From contig OY978530.1 in the NCBI GenBank assembly GCA_963854835.1, forward strand, positions 10,393,872 to 10,457,871: a stretch of DNA of 64,000 nt. The letters are read 5' to 3'. Of the stretch, positions 14,001-29,249 are shown piece by piece. The notes under the pieces were generated by a model. That model made no database searches, had not been told where the DNA came from, and saw nothing but the letters and a program-made list of their open reading frames with translations. The position numbers and the translations under genes are program-made. Within the stretch, counting starts at the first letter, position 1. The number at the start of each line of letters is the position of its first letter. The stretch comes from Megamerina dolium. Taxonomy: Eukaryota > Arthropoda > Insecta > Diptera > Megamerinidae.

Positions 14001-15454
14001 CTCTTATGCACCTCCGTGCCGCATTCAGAGCTGCTGCATGCTGTCTCATCCGCATCATCATTGACGCTCGAGCTTTTTTCTACCGGCCCTCCAGCCGCTA
14101 CCTCTTGCACCTGCTTTTCAGTAACTAGTCTACTTACTAATTTCGGTCTAAATTCTGCACCGTCCTCTGTGACGATTAAGTCGACCTGCCTCAACACATT
14201 GTTGCCAACAACCAATGCATACTGTATATCACGCTCTTTTGCTACATGGAATGTAATCTCCAAAACCATTCCATCTACCGTAATTTGGATGGTAAAGCTG
14301 CCCATCGTAGTGACCTCACTATCACCGATCCCCACTAACCGATTTCTTTCCTTGCTCAGCTCTACATCTAACTTGAGCATCATCAGCGTGTCATATCGCA
14401 TAAGACACAAGTCTGACCCAGTATCAATCAGTGCTGAAACGTTATGTCCATTGATGTTTAAGTCTTTAAAAATCAGCCCGCCTTTTTTCTCATTTTTTGT
14501 TTTTGCAATTTCATTCGTCATGGTATTTACGTTACCCTTTTCTAATTTAACCACCTTTTCGGCACCCTTACATTCTGCTGCCCGATGACCTTCTTTGCAG
14601 CATTTAAAGCATGTGATGCGCTTGCGCGGACAATTTTTAGCAAAATGTGACGTATCTCCACAGTTGTAACATTTCTTGCCTCCTGAAAACGAACTTGACG
14701 GGGTCTTGTTTGATGACAAAGCCTGCGCCTGGTTCGCATTCACTACAGTAGGTTTGCTCGAACGTACCTTTTCGTACACTTTGATCTGCTCCTTCAGATC
14801 CTGGACCGTTTTCGCTTGATATAAATTGATTTTGTTATGCCTGGCGTCGGGTATGCCTTCGATAAAATATTCGATGAGGCTGGCGTCATCCAAATTTATC
14901 GGTCTGCCGACCTCCATCAGCACATACAAATATTCGCGCAAATCTTCTGATGGTCGCTTACGTCGATTCCTGAGCGCCCGATGCACTTCTACGGATGAAA
15001 AAACTGTACCGAACTCCTGGCGCAATATTTGTTTCAGCGCATCCCAACTGGTTACACCGCTTTGGCTACGCACAAAAATTCGTGCTGCTCCTTTTAGCAG
15101 TTGCTTGGCGTATATAAATTTTTGTAACTCATTCCACTGCACTGCCTCAGCGTTGGCTTCGAAATCTTCGATCCATTGCTCGAAGCTCAGTGGCCCTGAT
15201 CCAGTAAATGGAGTTATGGAGTCTTCCACGTCGCGTAAAGTGAAGGCGGATCTTTCAGCCATAGGCGCACGCACGCTACGCCGACTTGATGCTTCGTCAT
15301 AATCAGTATCCTCCCCGTCGCTCACATTCAGGCCGAAATGTTCAAACAGTCGGTCCTGTAGTGTTGCCTTCCGCCCATTTGTCGATAATCCCAACCCGAC
15401 CAGTTTTTCTTTCAGACCGTCCACCGTCAATTTCAAAATTTCATCTCTGTCCAT
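11030..15454 (-). CDS. Gypsy gag-pol polyprotein with N-terminal SAP domain
   Basis: One 1474-codon frame from an ATG at 15454. Domains by approximate residue: SAP-like helix-extended-helix 8-43 (LTVDGLKEKLVGLGL), retroviral-type gag 80-230, two CCHC knuckles near 262-296 (CYNCGDTSHFAKNC, CFKCCKEGHRAAEC), aspartic protease DTG near 344 (LIDTGSDLCLM), RT with YMDDL near 780, RNase H (HTDAS) near 925, and integrase about 1100-1330 with HINHVGP and ITDRGAAF. Gag and pol are fused in one frame with no shift or stop. The product would build the particle, reverse transcribe and integrate. All key motifs are present, so the copy may be functional. Confidence 0.93.
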   Translation of the reverse strand: MDRDEILKLTVDGLKEKLVGLGLSTNGRKATLQDRLFEHFGLNVSDGEDTDYDEASSRRSVRAPMAERSAFTLRDVEDSITPFTGSGPLSFEQWIEDFEANAEAVQWNELQKFIYAKQLLKGAARIFVRSQSGVTSWDALKQILRQEFGTVFSSVEVHRALRNRRKRPSEDLREYLYVLMEVGRPINLDDASLIEYFIEGIPDARHNKINLYQAKTVQDLKEQIKVYEKVRSSKPTVVNANQAQALSSNKTPSSSFSGGKKCYNCGDTSHFAKNCPRKRITCFKCCKEGHRAAECKGAEKVVKLEKGNVNTMTNEIAKTKNEKKGGLIFKDLNINGHNVSALIDTGSDLCLMRYDTLMMLKLDVELSKERNRLVGIGDSEVTTMGSFTIQITVDGMVLEITFHVAKERDIQYALVVGNNVLRQVDLIVTEDGAEFRPKLVSRLVTEKQVQEVAAGGPVEKSSSVNDDADETACSSSECGTEVHKSAEKRGDATVRSRGHIKEQKTLALMRSEDVSVRSTVAKEQREPGKMWQAMAKVYNENVGVRTVNTAEPVAVEQKNRVAELIGEFGSLCLVAGIKEAPEEEVDLSHLKRSHADAVRGMISTYKPEEKVDSPVEMKILLTDDNPVFERPRRMSYADKCTVDEQVAQWLEVGVIKPSTSNYASAVVLVSKKDGSKRLCCDYRRLNEKIVRDNFPMPLMDDVIEQLQGANVFTSLDLINGFFHVPEEENSRKYTAFVTHNGQYEFSFVPFGISNSPAVFCRFICAVLRDLIRDGVVIAYMDDLIIPSKDEIEGIQKLELVLKTAATKGLRIKWSKCQFLMRKVEFLGYILENGSIKPSETKTNAIKNFPLPTDQKMMQRFLGLTSYFRRFVEGYAAIAKPLSDLLRKDVRFELQDEHLLAFKQLKAVLTSTPILMLYDPKAVTEVHTDASKYGYGAILLQKNADDQEFHPVQYMSRKTKPNEENYPAYELEVLAIIEALKKWRVYLLGLKFKIVTDCNAFTMTMKKRDVPPRVSRWTMFLQDFDYVIEHRSGSKMKHVDALSRVSCLVMEDSLIHRLRQAQEYDDWVRAVRKVLEKDGYEDFYMRHGILHKDPIKELIVVPAPMEDEIIRIAHKQGHFSSKKTQEAVGKTFYIPQLNSKAQSVVRSCVECILHESKAGKKEGFLNPINKEDKPLSTFHINHVGPMEATNKAYNYILVVIDAFSKFVWLYPTKNTGAEAVVDRLKKQATMFGNPRRIITDRGAAFTSNLFKEYCESEHIEHLLIATGVPRGNGQVERIHKIVVPMVSKLCSENPTHWYRHTDRVQQLINNTPPRSTKFSPFKILTGLEMRVAEVPELQELLNSAAIAELDADREAVRQQAKENIVAIQQENRRTYDARRRAEVTYELGELVAVKRTQYGSGLKLKPRFFGPYKVTKKIEHGRYEVMKVGDHEGPGRTTTIAEFMRKWNPSFGSNEAAGWPNVGLDGRTTRSGQTY

Positions 15455-16790
15455 GTCTTACAATTGTATGGTATATTATAACAAACGTTTAATCCAATAG
15501 ATATGAAGATATGAATCGCTACTCAACTTATAGATAAAAAAAAAATATTTCGTAAAGTAATGTTTTATATTATTACATCAATTTTCAAAACTGCAATTTC
15601 TAAATCCTCGTATCATAAATATTGGTGATACTATTTTAATTTCATTTATAGCAAATATTATCGTAAAATTTTATAAAAATATAAATTGCTCACGCCTAAT
15701 TTATAGTGCGTAAGTAAATACAGTCGAATAATATCGTGAAAGAATGTAAGCGCTTCGAAAATTCAAAAAATTTTCTTGTCCTATTATTATTGGTTCAATA
15801 TGCAAAACGTTGAATTAATTATATCCAATTGTATTCAACTAACCATATTCTGTTGTAGTCTAAATATTTCTCTGCGCTCCAAACTTATGAGCTAACACAC
15901 GTATTAGTGTATATAGTTAAGAATAAATTTTAATCAAATAATTTTCATATCGCCAATACTTGCTTCGCGCGCGAACTAATACGCCAAATTCATATCACGA
16001 ATATTCTGCCTGCTTACAAAACTTATGTGCCAACGCACGTATGAATGTACAAAGTCAAAGTAAATTTTAAAGGATAAATTTTCATGTATCCTGTGCCAAC
16101 GCACGTAAAATAAAAGAAAACAAGCAATACTGTGATTTATGTGTAATATAGAAGAATATGAAAATGTATTTTCTACTTCACCAGATGTTCGCATATACTA
16201 ATCTTCGCTGCCGCTGCTTGCCGCCTCTGCTAGAATCTGTTCCAACGCTGCCGTCAATTATGTACTCTGCTAACCATTTAATGCTGCTAACAATTCTAAC
16301 TATGTACTCTTCGCGCTTTCACCGTCCCTCGCTGCTGTCTTGGTTTACGCTCAACATGTGCGTTAAGTTATTATTGTAGATTCGCTTGCGTTTTATTTGT
16401 CGACGCAGCCTTACTCAACATATTCACTGTATCCTCCTTCTCACTTGCTCTCTTGTCGGCTTTTGTTAGTCTTTAAATACATACATACATATGTGCCCTT
16501 ATGTACAAAACTCTGCCGCGTTGATAACTGTTTCGTTCATTTGAGATTTTGCCGTTATAAATTTGTGGTATTCTTCACCAAATGTCTGAAGTTTTTGGCA
16601 AATTTGCAAAATTTATGCCAACTAAAAAATATATGTAAAATTTTCAGCTTACGCACTTTTAAATTTTCAAAACTTCGCCAACCAATAAATATGTCCAATT
16701 GTCGGCACAAGCACTTTTAGCTATTTAAGTTAGTTTTTTTATCGGCATATAATTTTTGCACCTCAATTCCACGGGATGTACAAAGTTAAA
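15455..16790 (-). other. Long 5' leader of the Gypsy element
   Basis: About 1.35 kb separates the primer binding site from the gag start, long for this group. It is AT-rich with no gag-like frame. GTGCCAACGCACGTA occurs twice (16027-16041 and 16093-16107), a possible packaging or regulatory repeat. Confidence 0.5.
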
Positions 16791-16811
16791 CAAATCCCGG
16801 TTGAGCCCCCA
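16791..16811 (-). promoter_or_regulatory. Primer binding site of the Gypsy element
   Basis: Directly inside the right-hand LTR the minus strand reads TGGGGGCTCAACCGGGAT. It starts with the TGG that pairs with a tRNA CCA end and is followed by a plausible acceptor-stem and T-arm complement. I cannot name the tRNA with certainty. Confidence 0.65.
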
Positions 16812-20669
<3,858 letters not shown>

Positions 20670-20958
20670 TCGCAACCACATGACCATTTAATATTCCTTA
20701 TGTAATTTGGTGTTATCGTTGTTGTTGTTATTGTTATTGTTGGTTGTTTTGTATAGCTTTGTAAACTGCAACGACTCTAGTTATTTTCGTGTGAATGGAA
20801 TTTTTGCTTTTGTTAAGTTTTAAGTTTATCTGTTGTTGTTTCTTCTCCTACTAGTTTCAAGCGTCCTCGGTTGATTTACTAAATATTTGTTTGAGTCCGT
20901 CGATCGCCGATTCCGAAAGTTGGGGGTGTCTGTCTTTTGGCGGCATGGGTTTTGTTTC

Positions 20959-22012
20959 TTAAACCTTCGACCTCTTACTGAAGTAGATCATTACTATAGT
21001 TGTCGCTGATATTATTATGACTATAATTAGTAAAGTGGTTATGGATATTTTGTTACGGACATCTAAAAATTCAATGTATTCCGTATTTTTGACATTCAAT
21101 TCTTTCATCATTTCCAAAGATAGAACTTTTTCAATGTCACTGGGTATAGATTTTGGTTGTAATAAGGCGGTCAGTGGTGCGTAGACAACTGTTTCATTTG
21201 AAGAGTACGTTATGTTTCTGAGCCTTATTGTTTCGTTGTGGAATCGTATTAGGAATGTCCTATCCAGTGGGTTATTTCATTATTGATATAGACGGATCCT
21301 TTGAATTGATTTAAAGATATGAGCCCAGTCGAGATTTCTTCTAATTATTGTATGTGTTGGGTGTTGACCAGTTGGCATGTTAGCATTTGGCTTGCGTGTA
21401 AATTTGGAAGACTGGATGAATTGCTTATTTCTATAACATTTTTGTTTGAATAAATAGATAGATGACTTTACAATAATCTTTTTATAGTATCCTGTATTGG
21501 TTTCTGGCAAATTTATAATGTAAACAATTGTTTCATTATTTGAGGCTATTTTAATCTCTGAAAATTCTAAGGCTTCAATTATATTAATTTATGGTATGTT
21601 TTCTTTATCGAAAATTTCTTTAACAATATTTATTTCATTGTTCGATAAAATATATGAATTTACTATATTAACCTCTTCCCAGTGAATGGTGCATTCTATT
21701 CTAATTTGTATTTTAGTTGAATTAAAAATTTATCCTCGGTACTGTTTTCCAATTCCATTACCTTCAAAATCGTATTTGTTTCATTTGTTATTTCGTTAAT
21801 TTTATCTACTGTCATTCTATTGATAATCAATTTTTTGTTGTTATTTTGAAGGACATTGTTTATTTTTTCAGTAAGAAAGGTCTGGATTACCGGCTATCCA
21901 CTTCCGTGCATTACCAATAAAATCCAGTGATCGTTTTTTTTTTTGTTCAGTCTGAGTCGATCTAAATGGTTTTATTTTAGCGATTTTGTCTGAAAGGAAT
22001 GGGTATAAGAGG
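20959..22012 (-). pseudogene. env remnant of the errantivirus-type element
   Basis: The minus-strand frame ending at the TAA 20959-20961 gives a charged segment, one long hydrophobic transmembrane span and a short basic cytoplasmic tail, as in insect errantivirus Env. Upstream portions are in broken frames up to the BEL junction at 22012, and the start of env lies across the BEL insertion near 26343-26580. The protein would be a membrane glycoprotein; this copy cannot make it. Confidence 0.6.
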
Positions 22013-22305
22013 TGTTGGGTCACATACCCAAACGTTATGTGCATTTGTACTATAACTGTTTGGCCATGGCTTGAGAACCCCTGTGTGTAGTACGATTGAC
22101 CCGTTAATTGTTTTTCTTATGTATTTAATATAATTGAATAGATGAATATTATTCAATATAATTAAATACATGAATTAGGAATTAGACTGCCGTCTGTCTA
22201 GGCTATTACACATCGCTCTGTGTTAGATAAATTAATTGCATCGGCTTCGTAGCTAATTTAGCTTTTGTTTTCTTGAGGTTAAGGAAAACGCTTCTTGACT
22301 ATACA
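22013..22305 (+). repeat. 5' LTR of BEL element A
   Basis: It starts TGTTGGGT and ends ATACA, 293 bp, directly before a T run and the primer binding site. No second copy is present in the window, so its limits rest on the TGT...ACA ends and the primer site. Confidence 0.6.
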
Positions 22306-22311
22306 TTTTTT

Positions 22312-22329
22312 TGGCGCCCAACGTGGGGC
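22312..22329 (+). promoter_or_regulatory. tRNA-Lys primer binding site of BEL element A
   Basis: TGGCGCCCAACGTGGGGC is the exact complement of the 3' end of insect tRNA-Lys(CUU), which ends GCCCCACGTTGGGCGCCA. It fixes the orientation (+) and the LTR end. Confidence 0.85.
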
Positions 22330-23097
22330 ACGTTCTTGTATATTGCGTTAAAAATAAAACCATAAATTTTAATCTACGTTTTTCATTAGAAACGGTATAT
22401 AAATTCAAATTGTGAATCGTGTCGGTTTTGGTCTTGGTTGTCATCATCAGGTTTTGCAACATCACCAACATTTTTCATTAACGCTGGAAATTTGTATCAT
22501 TGGACTTGTAGTTATCGTAACTTCAAGCATTCGTAAAGTTTGCGGTTTATTAAACCAAGGTCGAAGAAAGGTCATTGGCAAACTGTACAATACAGCACGA
22601 TTTGACGTTAAGCAAACTAAATCCGGCAATTTTCAGACGCACACACGTTTGCTTGCTATCATTGCTATCGTTTCGCTAGATTAGTCGTTGTTGCCGTTTA
22701 GCATATACGTTGACGTGTGCTAACCTTACATCTACATACGCCTTATCTGCTGCCGCTACTACTGCTTCACGATCACGCTTGTCTCACACTACTTCGTTGT
22801 CGGTTTTGCTATTAGCCTCTGCTGCTACTCTATTGTGTCGATTTCGCACTTGATGTTCTTGCCACCTAACTAGGTGCTCACCAACGTACATTCGCAAGGT
22901 TTTTTTTGCAATTTGTCGTCGCTCTCATTGGCAGTCATCGAGTCCATTGGGACTACCACTTGTCGTCGTTCAGCATATTATTGTTCTAGCCCATAGCGGT
23001 ATAGTGTTAACTACGTAAACGATTTGTATTTTGCTGATTGTTGTCTCCAGTAACTCACAGTATATAAGTACATAATATCAACTTCGTTTATCTTACA

Positions 23098-26000
23098 ATG
23101 TCTGAAAGCGACACAATGTCTTTAGAGCAGTTGAAAAACCAACGCACTAACATAAAAATAATATTTCTCGCATCAAAAATATTGTGGAAGGTAGTCAACG
23201 ACCAGGTAGTAAGATACTTTCAGTAGCTGAATACAAATGTCGAATAGGGATTCTTGAATCGTATTTCAAGCAAATCCTGTCAACACCAATGTTTTGGAGA
23301 GGCATTGTCAGTATTTAGACTCGATTAACAATTTACATACTGTTGCGCCTGTACGCCACAGTGCTGTAAAAGTTCCCAAAGCCAAGAATGAATACAAAGG
23401 TTACTCGTTTGCTTGTTCAAATTCGTCATGTTCACTATGTTCGAGTACCAACCACAAAATACATAACTGCGATCGCTTCAAGGCTTAAAATGTAGTGCAA
23501 CGTTTTGACCATGCGAAGAAGATGAGCCTTTATATTAGTGGCCTATTAAAGGGCCATCAACTGTCGAAATGTTCATCATCGCACAAGTGCAGGGTTTGCT
23601 CTCGACAACACCTTGCTTCATCGCTGGGGTTCGACAGACTCGTCAAGCTCAATCTTGCCATCCGCCGTTCATATGCATTCTCGCAACCGCTATGATATTG
23701 GTACGTGACGCATCTGGTTACTATCAACCCGGCAGAGCATTGTTAGATTCTTGCTCACAGGTAAATTTTATTACGAGGCATTGGTAAGTCATCTACAAAC
23801 ATTAAATACAAGACCTCTACCAATATAAAATCGAGAGCGACAAGATTTGAATTACCTCTAATGTTTTACATCACGTCGCATATCGCTTATCAGCAGGAAC
23901 CAGAGATAGATACTTCGTCATGGGATATCCCATCCAACATTGTCCTCGCCGATGACCAATTTAATAAATCTAGGAAGATCGACTTGCTTTTAGGAACAGC
24001 TTTCAGCTTACTTTATGTAGGTCAAATTAAACTTGGTTATAATCTACCAATACTGCAGAAGACGTTGTTATGCTGGGTCGTTTCAGGTCGCTACCAAACA
24101 AGTACTGACGCATTCAACAGGAAGTACCTGCTTGCATGTGACGAGTGGCTAGATATGAAATTGGAACGATTATGGCAAATCGAAGAAGTTGCTCTAAAAA
24201 TCACTGAATGGACCCATGAGCAACACAGCTGTGAGATGTATACTGTATACTGACACTGTCGCTCGAACTCCTAATGACAGAATCATAGTCAAGCTGCCAT
24301 TCAAGTACGATCCTACTTGTTTGGGTGATTCCTATACTACAGCTTTGTGAAGATTCAATTTGCTAGAACGTCGCTTGTTGCGTTCTCCGAATCTCAGGAC
24401 ACAGTACATTGCATTCATGGATGAGTATGAAAGTTTGGGCCACATGAGTGCAATTCAAAATTCTAACTTAAACGAGCCTTATTACTACATTCCACATCAC
24501 TGTGTGTTGAAGCCAAGCAGTACATCGACGAAGTTGAGGGTAGTTTTTGATGCGTTTTATCAAAACACTACGCAGAAATCGATCAATGAAATTCAAATGA
24601 TTGAACCAACAATAGAAAATGAGCTTGTAATTCTTCTGCTTCGATTTCGACTAAATCGGTTTGCGCTCACTGCCGACATCGTTAAAATGTATAGACAGGT
24701 GCTAGTAAGTCAAGAACATCGAAGGTTTCAGTACATTTTGTGGAGAAGTTTGCCTCATCAGGAAATCCAAACCTTTCAGCTTAATACGGTAACGTATGGA
24801 ATGTCAGCCGCTCCATATCTTGCTGTACGAAGTCTGCACTATCTCGCCGATCAATATGCATCGCAATTGATCGTCGTAATTGGGTCGAACATCGTCAAGT
24901 CATCTTTTTACGTTAACGACTTCCTGTGTGGTACTGACTCGCTTACAGAGCTTTCACGTATCAAGCATGAGGTAACGGAATTGTTGACATTAGGTGGATT
25001 TGAGTTGGCGAAATGGCACTCCAACCATCAGCGTTTCAGGGGTGAACACACCGTCAAGGATTTGGACCTCGATACTTCTGTGACTAGTGCACTTGGTCTT
25101 AAATGGGATCAAATTCAAGATAATTTTGTATTCTCTTTCCAACCAAAGCACTCTCTCGACAATCGTGTTACGAAGAGATCTATGCTATCTACTGCTTCCT
25201 CGCTGTTCGACCCACTTGGTCTGTTAGCACCAGTAATTATAACAGCTAAAATTCTTCTTCAGGAGTTATGTCTATTGAAACTCGATTGGGACGAATCGGT
25301 TCCCCAAAATATTCAAACGGCTTGGCTAACATTCATCAATAATTTGTCGAATCTCGCCTCGATAAAAATTCCAAGACATTGCTTGTCACCTGATATGAAA
25401 TTCCTTCAGATACATGGATTCTGCTATTCATCAATTCGTGCTTATGGCTGCGGGCTTTACACGCATAGTAGAAAGCACTGGCATTGTTCGCGTTAGTCTT
25501 CTGACAGCAAGATTTGCGGTTTGCGGTGCACTACTCCTTGCTAGACTTTTTTACAAAAATTAAGCCAATTTTTACTAATTATAGTTTTGAAGTTTTTCTT
25601 TGGACAGACTGGCAGATTGTGCTTTACTGGCTCCAGTTGCATTCGGCTACACTCTCTGCTTTCGTTAGCAACAGAGTATCAGAAATACAAGATCTAACTG
25701 CAGACGCTCATTGGAGACATGTTCCGAGGAAAAGCAATCCAACAGACATTGTGTCCAGAGGAAGCACGGAATTCGAACTCGCCACCTCGATTTAGTATAC
25801 TGGTCCTGCGTTTCTGTCCGAAGACAGCAAATGGCCTAAACAACCAAGTGGTGACGTCAATATGGGAATAGTAAATTCGGAAATGTGAAAATCAATGTTC
25901 AAAGTAACTATTAGCAATAATTACATTCTCGAAAATCTCGACAGATGCAGTTCTCACACTCGTGAAATCCGTCTGGTTGCTAGGATGCTACGTTTTTGTG

Positions 26001-26353
26001 CAATGGTTAAAAAGAATAGAACAAAAATCGTGAACGGACCTCTTTCTTCTGATAAACTACGTCATGCTTTGCATTGTATTGTTTGGAATGTGCAACAACA
26101 ATACTTTGCTGAAGATATTTATCTGTTGCAGAGAGAGTCAACGACAAAGAGCGCGCTACGTCATTTAAACCCCTTTCTGGACTCAACTCATGGATTTGCA
26201 TTACTAAAGGTTGGCGGGCGACTTGAATTGGCAGATTTTCCAGAAGGTCAAAAGCACCCTATGTTGTTGCCAAGCAAATGTGAATTCGTCACACGTTACG
26301 TTCGACATATGCACATCAAAAATTACCACGCAGAACCATACAAGAGGTATTAA
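23098..26353 (+). pseudogene. BEL/Pao gag-pol polyprotein, broken
   Basis: From the ATG at 23098, frames give gag, cysteine-histidine fingers near 23430-23640, a protease (ALLDSCSQVNF, with the usual DSG changed to DSC), RT (KLRVVFDAFYQN near 24533), RNase H (WTDWQIVLYW near 25606) and the integrase N-terminus (KVGGRLELADF near 26207, NYHAEP near 26325). The RT catalytic box reads YVND instead of YVDD near 24910. Stops separate at least six frames. The last codons before the frame closes at 26353 are already in the neighbouring element. Confidence 0.8.
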
Positions 26354-28620
26354 TATTGGTATTAATTCTGGTTCTAATAATCGTCTCGAGATTACTGATT
26401 GCGTATTCGTATTTCTTTAAGTCCATAATGTAAATAATTTATATGTTCCAATTTAGAGTTTTGATATTCCCGTTTCTATTGTTACTAATTGCGAATTAGA
26501 ATAATCCAGTATCTGAAAGCCGACATTGCATAATGCCAAGAAACAAATAATTAGCTGTGGTGAGAAAGGGTAGTTAATTTTAGAATTAGACTTTTGTTAC
26601 TCTGCCGGTCTCTGTCACTGAATATATTGTATAATTGTATTCTGATACAGGGCGCTCTAAAAGTTCTTCGAAGTTCCTATGTGTTCCGCTATCCTTGAAA
26701 CATTGCATTATTTCTATTAGGGTTGAATGGAATCGTTGACTTTTGTATGAAGGTGATGTATAGATATCAATACCTAATTCATCTTTCATCATAAATTTTA
26801 TGGCGGCTGAGTTGAAGGATGGTTCATTGTCGATAATTATAGATTTTGCAACACCAAATGAAAATATAATGTTTCTAAGTGGTCGTCTTACGTATTCTAT
26901 TAATTTGCTTTGCAGTATTTTTGTTTGTTGTCATTATTACATTTTTTCTGTCAGAATTAAGTCTATATGCACCGTGTGTCCTGAGAAGTTCGGTATTGGT
27001 GTTTTGCCTAATTTTATCTGATTTTGTATTTGTTTTCCTTGCATGTTTGGCAAATTTTCGTTATTTTCTTTATTTTATTAATCATTGTGTTAAAATAGTA
27101 TTTTTCGAGTATCTGCGATTTGTTCTCAAGAACGTTTCGGTGAGCTTGGTTGTGAATTTCAAGGATTATGTTTTCCTGTTCTTGTTCTTCAGTTATATCT
27201 TGAACAAGTTTTCAGGTACAGCGTGCTTTGTAATTAGTAAAATGGATGGGATAAATATTCTGTATGATAACCATAATTCTTTCTTCTGTTTGAATGCCAT
27301 TTATGACTGAAGGGTTTAGATATCCTTTTAAAATTGGTAAAAAATTGGATTCTGCATAGTGTGATTCTGTTATGATGTGTCTATGGATCTCTGGAAAAAT
27401 TTTTTAAATTGGTATGTCGATTTTTAAAAACATTGACTGGAGTTTTTACGCAAGATATTAGATTATGATTAGAATTTTCGTCGCTGTGGATTGTTGAAGT
27501 TAGTGAATTAATTTCAGGCAATATTCTTTATAGAGTATCAGCCACGACGTTTGCATTACCGGGTTTATAGAGAAGCTGGTAATTGTATCCTTCTAAGATG
27601 GTCTTCTATCTTTTCATTAAAAAAAAATTAAATAATCTTTTCATTTTACTGTTTGCATTTTTTGAACTTAAAGCGTAGGTGAGTGGCTGGTGATCCGTAA
27701 ATATTTAAATTTTTTTGTAACCGTAAAGGTAATTTCTAAGTGAATTTAGCGACCAAATAACTGCCAACATTTCTTTTTTGTTTTTGGCATAGCTTTCTTC
27801 GGTTTTTGAAAGTGATTTTGAGATAAATGTTATCGGTTTGCCGTTTGCGACAGAATTACTTCTATTGCATAATCGGAGGCATCTGTAGTTAATTCGAATT
27901 CTTTTTCGAAATTGGGGCGAGAAAGAATTACTTCCCCTGAAATTAGTGCATTTTTAATTTTGTTGAAAGCTGCAAACACTTTCATGTTTGCAGCTTCAAG
28001 GGTTCTCATAACTATTCTCGAATTTTCAATATGTTCCTCTAAGTCTTTCCCAAAAATAATTATGTCATCAATGTACACGTAGCACCTTTTACCTATGTGC
28101 TGCCAAAGTATCTCGTCTAACACTCTCTAGAAAATGGCCGGGGCATTTTTTAGTCCGAACGGTAATCTAAAAAACTCATATTTTTCATTATTAACGGAGA
28201 ACGCCGTTTTTTGAATGTCACATTCTTTTAGAGGAATATGATGGAAACCACTCTTTAAAACTATAATTGAAAAAAATTATTTTTGCCAAGGTTGGCAAGG
28301 ACTTGCTGTATATCTGGGAGTAGGTATCTATCGGGGACGGTGACGTCATTTAGGATAATCAATTACCATGCGGTATTTTTTTTTTCTCCGGATGCATCAA
28401 TTTTTTTGGGGACGGCCGATACAGGTGAGTTATATGGGGATCTTGATGGTCTGAGAATGCCATCAGCTAGAAGTTCTTCGACTTGTTTCTCAACTTCTTC
28501 TTTTAAAGCCATCGTGTATGGATAGGACTTCGAATAAATGGGAGTATCATTAGTTGTTCGAATTTCCCCTTTAATTGCTGTAGTGTACGTCAAGCTTCTA
28601 TTTGGATCGGAAAATAAATG
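26343..28620 (-). pseudogene. pol remnant (RT, RNase H, integrase) of the errantivirus-type element
   Basis: The RT start (EVEKQVEELLADGILRPSRSPY) lies near 28500. RT with YIDDIIIFG lies near 28070. RNase H begins ELTTDASDYAIE near 27890, and an integrase piece (DIYTSPSYKSQRFHSTL) lies near 26770. These are Gypsy/errantivirus motifs. The frames in between contain many stops. The 26343-26586 part covers the pol end and the beginning of env. Confidence 0.7.
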
Positions 28621-29249
28621 TGGACAGCTTTTAATTAAGTTATGAATAATAGTTTTTGTTTTTGTTTTGCCGTCAAGTGTGAAGTAAGCAAGTTAATGTT
28701 ATTTACATCTTGCGCATCCTGTTGTTTTAAGGGAATAACCAAATTTTGAAGAATTGCCAATACATTCTTATCTATGTGTATAACTACTACTAACTGCTTT
28801 AAAGTATCGTTGCCTATGATGCCGTGGAAAGACCTTAGGCCTGGTAAAATGAATTATTTTAATTGCGGTTTGCGGTGGTCCAAATATAGTTGCAAATATG
28901 TTGTGGTCTATTTCGATTTTTCCCGCTACCGAATTAACGAAAAATGGTTCTGTATTCTAAATAGGCTTTTGTATTTTTGTGGATTGGATATAATGCTTAT
29001 TTGATCCCTTATCTAATAAGAAATTAAGGACATCTCCACTTCTGGTGATAAATTCAAAGTAAGGAAGAGAAGATAATTTTACCCCAAAAAATGAATATGG
29101 TCAAGATGTTGTGTTTGGGTATTCGTAGGCAAATTTTCTAATATCTGTCTGGTGTCTTGGCTGCCCTGGAAAGTTTCTGAATTTGCTTCGTTTGTTTCAA
29201 CAGTGTATTGGTGGTACTTCTCGCTCGGAATAATATTGTGAAAGGGAGG

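Larger units (their letters stand above)
22013..26342 (+). mobile_element. BEL/Pao element A, 3'-truncated, nested in the errantivirus
   Basis: It begins with a 5' LTR (22013-22305) and primer binding site. Gag with zinc fingers, protease, RT, RNase H and the start of the integrase region follow, all with BEL-type motifs. It stops in the integrase region near 26336-26342 with no 3' LTR. The 5-bp AGAGG occurs at 22008-22012 and at 26343-26347, so a short direct repeat flanks even the truncated end. Confidence 0.8.

Noticed and set aside
13812..14588. 258-aa plus-strand ORF inside the Gypsy gag-pol
   Set aside because: It is antisense to the conserved protease/gag region and has no domain of its own.
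26800..27310. Plus-strand hydrophobic ORFs (73 and 143 aa)
   Set aside because: Antisense to the decayed errantivirus pol; AT-rich Phe/Leu/Ile composition only.
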